Shown here one piece after another: positions 44,647 through 54,020 of a stretch of DNA of 64,000 nucleotides. The translations under genes and the position numbers were made by a program. Origin of the DNA: Adenophora triphylla var. japonica. Its lineage: Eukaryota; Streptophyta; Magnoliopsida; Asterales; Campanulaceae. The notes under the pieces were generated by a model that saw nothing but the letters and a program-made list of their open reading frames with translations, was not told the origin of the DNA and did no database searches. Every line of letters begins with the position of its first letter. The stretch's first letter is position 1. The DNA is taken from NCBI GenBank assembly GCA_022495995.1, contig JAFEMH010000989.1:124001-188000 (forward strand), read 5' to 3'.

Positions 44647-46381
44647 TGTAACGATGTGTTGCCATTTTTCGAAAGATTGGATTTTTCTTTTCTTTGAAAA
44701 TCAATCGAAAACACGGAGTCGCCACGCCATTTTTGTTTTAAGGGCCAAAACTTTGAAAAATGACCGAAATGAGAGATTTGGGTTCGGAGGTCACGTTACA
44801 CGCCGGGAAGAACGTTAGTGTTCACCCGGAATGCCTCGTAAAACGAGTCTTCCAAGCTTAAAAACCATTTGTGTGTGTGTGTGTGTGTTCCTTTGGCCAA
44901 AATAAGTTCAAACTGAGAAAACTAAAAATTGGGAACTCTTTATAAGGCATTAAAAAAGTCCCATGATTTTTGGTAGGAATTTAGGGTTGAGTTTTGGTAC
45001 TCAAAAGATTTCTTGAAGTTGGAAATCAATTCTGCCAGAATGAAAAAGGCAGTGAACACTTGATTTTAAAATGGATTTAAGAGCTTTAAAACTTCAAAAT
45101 CTGGGGAAAGTACGAGAATGAAAGTTGTTGAAAACATCTTAAATAAGGTTTCTGAAAAAGTATTTTTCATTTGGAGATGATTTGATGGACCAAAAACTTC
45201 TGGAAATCTCAGATATGAAATCTGGATTTCCAGAGACTGTTGAACTGACCTTTGGAAAATAATTTGAAAAAGGGAGTTATACTCACCCAAAAAATAAAGT
45301 AAAAATATGTATAGAAAGCTACGGATGTTGGATACAAAAAGTATTTTGTAGTCAACATCCAATTCCAAGTTCTTCTGTGTCCAAAAAATTAGACAATGGA
45401 CTGAGGTCTTAGAACAATGCTACTGGACAGCAAGATGTTCTTGAGGAAAAATGTGATTTTAAAGGGGGTTTTGCATCCATGCTTGTCCCCATTTCCTTAG
45501 GCTTTGATTAGTGATCACTATACATTTTAGTGGTGAATCTACTATATCAAGTCATCCTTAGGGTACATTAGGACTTAAGCACTTCATTTGCTTGGGAAGG
45601 GGGAGATTTAACTTTGAAATCAAGATTTTATGTATGAAAATGGTTTTAGGGTTTTGAAAATATGTTTGTAAGAAGTAAAAAAACAATTTTGAAAGAAATT
45701 TTGATCCTTGTAGAGGATCATCCATGGAGATAAACTTCCATGGTGATCCTCTTGGATCTAGGGCAAGAGAATAACAAGTTACATCTTCAAAGTATGAGAT
45801 GCATGCATGGATGAGAGAGATTTAGGGTAGGGAGAAGGAGGTTATACCTATCTTCTTTTGTGTTTGAGTTTGAGGCTTGGATTTAAGAATGTTTGAGGCT
45901 TGAATTTGAGAGTGATTAGTGAGTGTGATTTGGGAAAATAATCCAAAGAAAAAGGTGGCAATTCAAGAGAATTCCCACTGTTTTCTCTAGTATTTTCGCC
46001 AAGGTGTTGCTGTGAATTGTTGTTGTGGCTACTTATTTCTGAGACTGAGGGGTTCAATTTATAGCCCTCTGAAATCTTCAAAAGTATCCGCGCGGATAAG
46101 AACCTCAGCGTGCACTGTTCATTAAATGCAGCTGCAGGCTTTGGACACAAGGAATATTTTTGAAAATATTCAAACTGGCCATGTTTTTCAGCTTGCCAAT
46201 TCGGGTTTTTTACAATCTCTTTTCTTTTTGAGATTCTTTTCTTGGCTTAACCTTAAATAGCAATGCCTACTCTGCTCTTGCTTTGTTATAATTGTTAGGA
46301 ATTGTTAGAAATGTTAGGAATGTTAGGGCTTTCGTTAATTTTCTAACGAAAATACTAACAACTCAAATTGGAGCACTTACA
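44647..46381 (-). repeat. 3' LTR of element B (1,735 bp)
   Basis: On the minus strand starts TGTAAGTGCTCC and ends CATCGTTACA. Contains a (GT)n run near 44872, palindrome 46086-46097 and TATA box 46057-46065. Nearly collinear with 59494-61238. Confidence 0.93.
46057..46097 (-). promoter_or_regulatory. B 3' LTR core promoter: palindrome ATCCGCGCGGAT and TATA box
   Basis: On the minus strand the palindrome (46097-46086) is followed after 20 bp by CTATAAATT (46065-46057). The spacing is nearly that of A (18 bp), but the palindrome differs. Confidence 0.65.
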
Positions 46382-47188
46382 GTAGCCCCTCGGCGACGGC
46401 GCTTTCGAAGGAAGCGGGGTCGTCGATAAGAGTAAGGCTCCATATTTGACAGGATGATCAAGTGATCGAGTGGCTGAACTTGGCGATAGGCTACCTACGT
46501 ATCCCGAATGGGAATCAAGCTGGCCATAGTTCGGGTCTTTGACCCTGGAGTGACTGTTTTAGGATGTCAACCTGGCGAGCGAGTTCTGCAGTCGATTGCT
46601 GAAAAGTCGATTGCTGAAAGAAACTCTGCTGAGGATGGGAAATGACCATTTTGGTCTGGTGGCTAGAGTTGTATATCCGCTCTGCTGGGGATAGGAATGA
46701 CCATTTTGGTCTGATGGCTGAACCTAATGGTAGGCTACCTACGTATCCTTAAGAGGAATCAAGCCAGTCGTAGTTCGGGTCTTTGACCCTGGAATGACTA
46801 TTTTGAGGCGTCAACCTGGTAATGATGGCGTTTTAGGTGCCTCAGACCTTAATGATGGCATTTTAGGTGCCTCAAACCTTGATGATGGCATTTTAGGTGC
46901 CTCGAACCTTGATAACGATGGCGTTTTAGGTGCCTCGAACCTTTGGTGATGATGGCATTTTAGGTGCCTCGAACCTTAAAGATTTGGGATTGATGGTCCT
47001 CTGGTGGACTTCATTTGAAGGGATCGGTCTTACGTCTGCTGCCGAAGGAAAGGATGACCGTGCTGGTCGAGTGGCTGGACCTATGGTAGGCTACCTACGT
47101 ATCCCGATTGGGGAATCAAGCCCTTACGTAGTTCGAAAAGCTGCTGGAGGTGGAATGGGATTTCGTTGGCTTTTGCTGGGGAAGATGG
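46382..47188. repeat. 3' region of B: purine tract, three hairpin copies and a 30-bp repeat
   Basis: Beside the LTR the minus strand reads CGAGGGGC (46392-46385), the purine tract. Three copies of the CTACGT...CGTAG nested hairpin lie at 46495-46530, 46739-46773 and 47095-47131 with inner stems TCCCgaatGGGA, TCCttaaGAGGA-type and TCCCgattGGGGA. A 30-bp unit (TTTTAGGTGCCTC...ACCTT) is repeated about five times at 46821-46978 and can pair AGGT/ACCT. A frame at 46930-47313 crosses these repeats and is not accepted as a gene. Confidence 0.7.
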
Positions 47189-47975
47189 GCTTACGTTTTA
47201 CGGCCGTTGGTGATAATGAGGAAAGAACGGGATTCCGTTATCTTTCTCGGAGAAATCGGACTTACGTTTTACTGCCGTTGATGATATTGATGAAAGAAAC
47301 GGGATCCCGTTAACTTTCTCGGGGAAATCAGACTTACGTTTTACTACCGTTGATGATATTGATGAAAGAAACGGTATCCCGTTAACTTTCTCAGAGAAAT
47401 CGGACTTACGTTTTACTGTCGTTGATGAAATTGATGAAAGAAACGGGATTCCGTTATCTTTCTCGGAGAAATCGGACTTACGTTTTACTGCCGTTGATGA
47501 TATTGATGAAAGAAACGGGATTCCGTTATCTTTCTCGGAGAAATCGGACTTACGTTTTACTGTCGTTGATGATATTGATGAAAGAAACGGGATCCCGTTA
47601 ACTTTCTCGGAGAAATCGGACTTACGTTTTACTGCCGTTGATGATATTGATGAAAGAAACGGGATTCCGTTATCTTTCTCGGAGAAATTGGACTTACGTT
47701 TTACTGCCGTTGATGATATTGATGAAAGAAATGGGATCCCGTTAACTTTCTCGGAGAAATCAGACTTACGTTTTACTGCCGTTGATGATATTGATGAAAG
47801 AAACGGGATTCCGTTATCTTTCTCGGAGAAATCGGACTTACGTTTTACTGCCGTTGATGAAATTGATGAAAGAAATCGGACTTACATTTTACTGCCGTTG
47901 ATGAAATTGATGAAAGAAACGGGATTCTGTTATCTTTCTCGGAGAAATCGGACTTACATTTTACTGCCGTGAAGC
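47189..47975 (+). repeat. 72-bp minisatellite in the 3' region of B, about 11 copies
   Basis: Unit CTTACGTTTTACTGCCGTTG...GAAATCGGA, 72 bp, near-perfect copies, the last two shortened. Each holds two small inverted repeats: AACGG-GATT-CCGTT (or the perfect palindrome AACGGGATCCCGTT) and TTTCTC-GG-AGAAA. Translation yields a repetitive 24-residue pattern with no support as protein. Confidence 0.9.
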
Positions 47976-48094
47976 TCTTTTGAAAGGGGGGGTTAACTTT
48001 GGTTAACTCTGGTTAACTCTGTTAAGTTGAGGACTAAACTGCAGGGTCTGAGATTTTTAAAGGGCAAAGATGTCATTTTGACACCTCGGTTCTG

Positions 48095-48104
48095 TCCGCG
48101 CGGA
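48095..48104. promoter_or_regulatory. CpG palindrome TCCGCGCGGA upstream of the B antisense gene
   Basis: Same core as in the B LTR, and preceded by similar text (GGTTCTGTCCGCG against GGTTCTTATCCGCG). A TATA-like TTTTTAAAAGG follows at about 48124-48134, and the exon-1 ATG is 154 bp downstream. Suggests a promoter on the + strand. Confidence 0.55.
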
Positions 48105-48257
48105 GGGGAATGACGTCCAAATTGATTTTTAAAAGGTCGTGGCCTTTTCTTCTTCCCCTTTACATTTTTTTGAACGCAGACGAGGGTGAGAGAGCAGAGC
48201 CGCCATTGTCAACCCTAGGAGCTTCGAAATCTTCCGATTTTCTTCGATTTTCGAGAA

Positions 48258-48425
48258 ATGGAACACGCGGGAGTAGCTATTCAAGGCCAAGGACGTGGCC
48301 CGGTCGCGGAGAGGCGATTAGAGCTCGTTCGAATGAGGAGGCATTACTCTCTTTCGCAATCGATTGCGGAGGAGCCATACCCCGATGCGTGGCAACATTG
48401 GGCCACTGTTCCGAGTCTTCGCACG
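48258..48425 (+). pseudogene. B antisense gene 1 (plant mobile domain), exon 1
   Basis: 56 codons from ATG 48258 ('MEHAGVAIQGQGRG...') to the donor ACG|GTATAC. Arg/Glu-rich middle, then 'AEEPYPDAWQHWATVPSLRT'. Phase 0. Matches A exon 1 in place and phase. This exon itself is open; the gene is broken by two in-frame TAG codons and a frameshift in exons 2 and 3. Confidence 0.7.
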
Positions 48426-49232
48426 GTATACTTCAAATCTCTCCATTTTCTTTGTTGATTTTTCATTTGAAATTGATTTTTGTGATTTTTCTTTTCTTTT
48501 TTTTTTTGAAAATTTGGAAAGTCATGTTCTTGGGCTTGAAATTCGATTTTGATGATTTGCATGTTGTAATGAGTATGTGGGTAATCAAAATGTGCAATTT
48601 GTTTTGAAAAAGAATGGACATTTTGCCTTTTTTTTTTTTTTTTAATTTCGAAAATTGTAGTTAAAATTCGAAAAATGTGTTCTTGGACCTTGAATCTTGA
48701 CTTTGATGATTTGCATGTTGCAATGAGTTTATGGGTAACCCAAATATGCATTTTGTTTGAAAAAAGAATGGGCATTTTGCCATTTTTGAAATATGAGATG
48801 ATGAAAATTTTTCCGAATCCGGGACGGACTCTCTTTTGCATGTAGGATTTTTGCAACGAGATGATGCTTCCCTGAATGATATGAATGCATGCATGCATGT
48901 TTTTTTGTAAAAATATGATTTTTTGTGAAAAATGGGACGGATTTTCGTTTCCGTTAATTGGATGAATGAATTGTGGAAAATTGCTTATGCATGCTATTTC
49001 ATGAAAAATGGGACGGAGTTTTTACTTCCGTTTGACTCAATGTTATTGACATTATGAATGATGAATGGTGGTTGTTGGAAAAATCTTTTCTTTTGTGGAA
49101 GAAAAATGGGGCTGAGTTCATTATATGCCGTTATGCTGCCGAATTCTTCAAAACTTTGTGATGCATGTGTATGCTTTTAAATGCAAATGCAAATTTTTTT
49201 TTTTGACATTTTTGTTTTTCCTTCAATCGCAG
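48426..49232 (+). other. B antisense gene 1, predicted intron 1 (807 bp)
   Basis: GT at 48426, AG at 49231-49232 after TTTTTCCTTCAATCGCAG. T-rich; contains three diverged repeats of a 'GATTTGCATGTTG-AATGAGT' block and several 'GGGACGGA-TTT' phrases. A's intron occupies the same place. Confidence 0.7.
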
Positions 49233-49940
49233 GGTGGAGATTGTTTTGTGACGGAGCAGCTGAATAAGCTGAAGACTCGAGGATCAGTGGAGGTCGTGGT
49301 TGACCTGTGGGACCGGCTTCCAGTCCTGGGCCGAGGAGTTCTGATGAGTCCGAGACAGATCGTCATTGGGACTGGGTTGTATGAGTTCATTGAGTGCCTG
49401 AGGGGGTTGGTCAAGTTCCCCAAGAGTAAGGGCCTGATTTTTTCTTTGGCACAGCACTGGTGGGATGCGACCCACACATTCCATTTCTTCTGGGGCGAGG
49501 CCACGGTCACACCTTCCGACTACGCTGCAATCACGGGCCTATCCTTTAAAGGACGGAGCATTGAGTGGAGGGATGGCTACAGTGACCTGGAGCTGCAGGA
49601 TCTTCTGGGCTTTACCCCCATTCCCAAAAAGGGGATGGGTATGGAGTATGCTGTGGTCCACGAGAAGATCGTGGAGAGCATTGAGAGTTACGAGGCTGGG
49701 GATGAGAGAGTGGCTGCTGTGCAGATTGCCAGGGCTTTTCTGTGGTTTGCTTTTTCGAGCACCCTTTTTGGACACGTCGAGGGGACGGCGGTGTTTGCTT
49801 TGCTGAGGACATTGGAGGATGTGGAGATGGCTGGGGAGGTGTCTTAGGGAGAGGCAGGGCTGGCAGAGCTATATTTTGCTCTGGATCGGTATAGCCGGAA
49901 GGCTGTCAGCTCTCTGACGTGCTTTGAGTTCCCTCTGGAG
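49233..49940 (+). pseudogene. B antisense gene 1 (plant mobile domain), exon 2
   Basis: 236 codons, phase 0 at both ends. It carries the plant mobile domain core: 'LWDRLPVLGRG', 'SPRQIVIGTGLYEFIECL', 'HWWDATHTFHFFWGEATVT', 'PSDYAAITGLSFKGRSIEW', 'GDERVAAVQIARAFLWFAF'. One in-frame TAG at 49845-49847, likely from TGG. The domain is known from plant proteins such as the MAIN/MAIL group and from transposable elements, and is linked to silencing and genome stability; a role in the retrotransposon is unproven. Confidence 0.8.
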
Positions 49941-50021
49941 GTATAAGCTTCTGCTTTTTCTTTTCCTTAAGCACGCACTGTTATTTTCGCACTTAGTTGA
50001 TGTAATCTTCACCTTTCGCAG
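49941..50021 (+). other. B antisense gene 1, predicted intron 2 (81 bp)
   Basis: GTATAAGC at the donor, pyrimidine-rich tract, CTTTCGCAG acceptor. Phase 0. The equivalent position in A is lost in the deletion next to E. Confidence 0.65.
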
Positions 50022-50647
50022 GTATGGGCTCTGGAGTTCTTTCATGTCACGATGTGGCGGCAGCCGGCGGAGCACATCGGGGCATATCCGGCTATGCTCT
50101 CCTGGAGCAAGCATGCTCGGGAGAAGATAGGTTCCAGGGGGCGCACGACCCTTAAGTACAGGGATTGCCTGCCCTTGACGAGAGCTGAGACAGATTAGGG
50201 GATGAGGTTCTACCCCTGGGGCCGCTTCGACGTGGAGCAGCTGAAGGGTGCCGAGAGATGGACCGTGCAGCGGAGGATTTTGAGAGGTTTGACCTGCGAC
50301 GTGTATTATCTGGGGGAGAGAGTGACACGCCAGCATGGCGAGGGTGCGCCTCTGATGGCACCAGTGGAGCCTCCCGCCGACATGATGCACCCGAGTGAAA
50401 GATCGGAGACCTGGGGCGACTATCGAGGTGGCCAGCACTTCTCGATGTTTGTGGCGATTGAGGAGTATTCGAGATTTATCTTGAGGAGGCTGAGGATACC
50501 CCAGGTTCTTGAGAGAGAGAGGGGGAGGGGATTGTGCGATACCCTCGATTGGACTTTTCGTATGTCAAGGATGGGGTCAGATTGAGGGTGCAGATTCCTG
50601 TCCCTGAGCGGGTCCCACGACCTTTTCGGCCTCGTCCGAATACGAAG
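50022..50647 (+). pseudogene. B antisense gene 1, exon 3
   Basis: Starts 'VWALEFFHVTMWRQPAEHIG' and continues 'RFYPWGRFDVEQLKGAERW', a region typical after the mobile domain core. In-frame TAG at 50196-50198 (probably from TGG) and a frameshift within the GA-rich run at about 50512-50535, after which 'RYPRLDFSYVKDGVRL' runs in the new frame to the donor at 50648. Confidence 0.72.
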
Positions 50648-50739
50648 GTACGACTTTTTACTACTTCTGTCTCTTCTTCTTTTCTTTCCTTTCATCATTT
50701 TTCGCATCACTTATTTTTGACGCTTTTGTTTCCGTGCAG
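50648..50739 (+). other. B antisense gene 1, predicted intron 3 (92 bp)
   Basis: Donor AAG|GTACGACTT, acceptor TTTCCGTGCAG. Phase 0. Same position as the 101-bp intron of A (18076-18176). Confidence 0.65.
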
Positions 50740-51234
50740 TTCCCGGCTGTGGTTGTGGAGAAGCTGACGAAGCAGGTGATTGGGGCCAAGAGTTTCCTCA
50801 GGAGGATGGTTGCTTGTGGGGCTGCTCAGGGCAGAGCGAGACATGCACAGTCGGCGCCTGTGGAGCGGGAGACTTCTCCTATTCCTTCGGAGAATTCTAC
50901 CGAGACTCCCCTTTCTCCTCTCATAGATCCCGGCATGGAGCTTCCTCTGGACCATGTCATCCTCGGGGATTTGCACGGGCAGGGGCACGTTTGGCACCAC
51001 GGTGGCTCTTCTTCGCACGTCCAGGAATCCGACGCGTTCACGTTCGGGTATGACTTCTTTGCAGATCTCGGCTTGCCCTATCGTGGCGTACTGGTTGATC
51101 CAGGTGAGCCCCTCTCTGGAGACGAGGACGATGATTCCGAGCCCGAGGTATTCATGGCTACTGAGGAGGTGGGCCCGAGCCGCAAGAGGGACCGGGGGAA
51201 AGGGCCACTGAGGATTCTGACTGATTATCTTTGA
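50740..51234 (+). pseudogene. B antisense gene 1, exon 4
   Basis: 164 codons plus stop; open. Starts 'FPAVVVEKLTKQVIGAKSFL', then a Ser/Pro/Glu-rich and acidic tail ('SGDEDDDSEPEV') ending 'RKRDRGKGPLRILTDYL'. The Arg/Lys cluster could be a nuclear localisation signal; this is inference. Confidence 0.65.
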
Positions 51235-51650
51235 TCGATTTCTGAGACTGGGATTGTACCTATTTGGACAGACACAATTTATTTTTTATGCACACTTTTT
51301 TTTTGTTTTTCTTTTTTTTTTGGGTATGTAATAATCTAGAATTACTTTTCTTTTTTTTTTTATCTATTATGAATGCAATGTTGCATGAGCCCGGGTATTA
51401 AGGTTTTGAGCTGTGAACTGTTTGGACAGGCTTTTCACAGGTTTCGAGCGGCTGGGATGAAATATTCCTCCACGGTGCAGCAGTTGGAACTGCTGCAGAT
51501 TTTTTTTTTGGTGGTGACATTACCATCCGCGCGGATAGGGGTGATATCTGGCAGATTTCATTTATTTCGGTGGTTGGATTTGGTTTAGGCCATAAATCAT
51601 CTTCTCCAGTTCAAGCTTACTGGAATTTCGGGAGAGAAGGGAGAAAAACC
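51235..51650 (+). promoter_or_regulatory. Spacer between B antisense genes, with a third palindrome copy
   Basis: T-rich (likely 3' end of gene 1). ATCCGCGCGGAT lies at 51525-51536, 115 bp before the gene-2 ATG. No clear TATA box follows; CATTTATTTC at about 51561 is the nearest AT-rich spot. Suggests gene 2 has its own promoter. Confidence 0.5.
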
Positions 51651-53156
51651 ATGGAAATGACCAAAAATTCTCTAAAATTGTCCAAAGAAATCCAAATGTC
51701 ATTCTTTGAAAAGTTCAAGGAGTGGTGTAGGGAGATTATGCATGAGAGGAGGTCATTTTTTGAAGAAAGGTACAAGGTAAAGTGTTTATGGTCTCTCAAA
51801 GAATTGGTTCCGGACTATGATCTCTTGAGGGCCTCCGCTTCTTTTTGGGATACTAGAAGACATGTTTTTTGCTTTTCTTACAATGAAGTTGTTCCGACTG
51901 TTGAAGAATTCCGGGCTTTGCTTGGTGATCCCGAGGTGGAGGAGATTGCGATTCCTTTGCTCGGAGGAGCTTCTTTCGTTGATAGGTTGTGCAACCTTCT
52001 TCATCTTTCCCCGGAGGAAGCACAAGTTATGATCCGTGGTCCCGATCATTTTGACATTTCTGGTCTTCCTGATAGATTTAGGGGCTTAGTCTTGATTGAT
52101 GAAGCCTATTGGGATGCTTTTGCACTTTGCTTGTTTGGTACTTTGTTCATGGTTTACTCTTTTGGGATTTGTCATCGGGCTTTGCTGGATGTGGTTGTAC
52201 ACTGCCATTCGGGCCGGGATGTTGTGCCCTTGATCCTGGGGGAGACCCTTCATGCTCTCGACAGGTTGGCTACCGGGAGGCGGTATATTCACGGGGGCAG
52301 CCCGTTTCTCTTGACTATGTGGCTGATGGAGCGCCTGGGGGTTCTTCGCGAAACTTCTGATGCGGTCAAACCTTGGACATTTGCCAGGAGAGGGGTTACT
52401 GTGGACCTCGATGATCAGGGCTCATGGGAGCATTGGATGGCTTGTCGCCAGACTACAGATATCAGGTGGTTGGTGCCTCATTGGCGGGTAGAGACTCGGA
52501 GAGTACTTCAGGATGGGTCTCATGTGGTTCTGCTTCCGGGGCTTTCTCAGTCCAGCTTTTACATTCCGGCTCTGGTTCTGAGGCAGTTTGGCTTGGAGTA
52601 GACTCCTTTGGAGGGCTTTGAGGATATAGCCACTAGGGTGGTGGCTTCTGTTTCGATGGATGATCCTTCAGTGTTCCCATTTCTTTCCCGAGCATGGAGG
52701 TATGACGTGTTTCCTCCTAGGGTTATCCTCAGGCGTCCGGGACACATATTTCTGACCACTTGGTACTTGGATTGGTACGGGAAGCATTTGGGGGAGACTC
52801 AGGTGGCTATTTTGAGACGGCGTGAGGCCATTGTTGGTGTGGAGGACCTGACGGTTTCAGAGAGAAGGAGGGCCGAGGCGAGGGCCAACCCTCATGATAG
52901 GAGCGGGGATGCCGTGACTGACTATGAGGCTTATGTCAAGAGACAGGAGAGGAGGATTCCTATGTTACCAGCTCGGCTACAGGAGATGAGAAATGAGGCT
53001 AGGGCTACTAAGGCCCTGACAGACGCGGGTTTGATAGATCCTGTCCCTAGACCAGAGTTGGGTAGGCGGAAGATCGACATTTTTCCAGTGCAGAAGAAGA
53101 AGACCCGAAGAGGAGGGAAGAAGAGGGGAGAAGCCAGTACGAGTGGCTTGGAGTGA
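51651..53156 (+). pseudogene. B antisense gene 2 (DUF7745-like), one in-frame stop
   Basis: 501 codons with a single TAG at 52599-52601, probably from CAG. The start at 51651 has a favourable ACCATGG context; a further upstream ATG at 51570 is in frame but weaker. N-terminal 'FFEKFKEWCREIM' helix, 'LWSLKELVPDYDLLRA', 'FWDTRRHVFCFSYNEVVPT', a hydrophobic segment 'ALCLFGTLFMVYSFGI', 'VVPLILGETLHAL', 'WLVPHW', and a basic C-terminus 'KKKTRRGGKKRGE'. Homologous to 1-969 and 15640-17215. Family name from memory; function unknown. It is the best preserved antisense gene in the window. Confidence 0.75.
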
Positions 53157-53605
53157 CCTTGAGGTTTCCGAGTATCCCTTTCTTGTCGTAGCAGACACAT
53201 TAGTTGTTATGTATCTTAGTTTCTTTTAGCATGTTGTAAGTCGTAGGAATGAACCGAGCTTAGACTCATCAAAAAGTTTTTTAACTGTAATGAATATGTG
53301 AATTGCTTTAGAGTTTTTCAAGACGCTTTCATGGTCTGATCAATGAAAAAGTATGACTTTTATTTGTGTTTTAGACCGAACCGTTTTCGGCTGCCTACGT
53401 TCCCTTCGGACTAAAGGGCTCAGGTCTCCGTAGTTCGACCCGGTTAATTTTTTTTGTTTTTTTTTGTTTTCTTTTTGGTGCAACCCTGTTTTTTACCTAG
53501 GCCGCCCTTTTCGGGTTTTCAACCTAGTTGGGTATTACTCTTTTAGCACTCTTTTTTTTTGATATATTTTTTTTTGTTGTTTTTTTTTTGTTTTGACTCA
53601 GTGTT
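53157..53605. other. Spacer between antisense gene 2 and the integrase remnant of B
   Basis: T-rich on the + strand (3' end of gene 2), noncoding. Contains the nested hairpin at 53395-53433. Convergent ends of the sense and antisense units meet here. Confidence 0.6.
53395..53433 (+). ncRNA. Conserved nested hairpin (B copy next to pol)
   Basis: Outer CTACG/CGTAG; inner CCCTT-CGGACT-AAAGGG. Same outer arms and flanking text as in A (15400-15353 minus), different inner stem. Three more copies lie near the B 3' LTR. Confidence 0.45.
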
Positions 53606-54020
53606 CTATGCGTAGTATCGACGCAGCTTGTCGCCATTCACTGGGTGTACAAAAGGATTTCCGTCGAGGTCTGCAAGTTGCATGGCTCCTCCGGAGAAGA
53701 TTTTCTGAACGACATATGGCCCGACCCAAACAGGCTCCCATTTGCCAAGCGGGTTGATGCGGACCGGGGGCTTCTCTTTCAGAACGAGATCACCTTCCCG
53801 GATCTCCCGATGTTTTACTTTCTTATCGAAGGCTCTGGACATTCTTCCTTGATAAGCTCGGATGTGTTCCATGATTTTCAATCGGTGTTCATCTAGCAGG
53901 GCCAATTCATCATGGTGACTTTGGAGCCATTCAACCTCGTTGATTTGGCTTTCCAACGGCACACGGAGTGATGGGATTTCTAGCTCGATTGGGAGTACGA
54001 CTTCCATTCCGTAGGTGAGA
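53606..54020 (-). pseudogene. Integrase C-terminal remnant of B
   Basis: Minus strand, open: 'LTYGMEVVLPIELEIPSL', 'NEVEWLQSHHDELALLDEH', 'SRAFDKKVKHREIREGDLV', ending 'VNGDKLRRYYA' at 53606. Aligns with A integrase from about 14770 on. The catalytic core is absent. It is fused in frame to the upstream 'LSEYPLIA' at 54020/54021, the start of RT in A, marking a deletion of about 3 kb. Confidence 0.88.

Noticed and set aside
45066..45368. 100-codon minus-strand ORFs in the B LTRs (also 45848-46150, 59923-60240 and 60705-61007)
   Set aside because: Present in both LTRs through duplication; no domain, and they lie downstream of or across the LTR promoter.
47688..47972. Repetitive protein of 24-residue units
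   Set aside because: A translation of the 72-bp minisatellite; unit length divisible by three makes long frames likely, and there is no start context or homology.
48344..48898. 184-codon minus-strand ORF
   Set aside because: Lies over intron 1 of the B antisense gene; Lys/Phe-rich low-complexity composition from T tracts.
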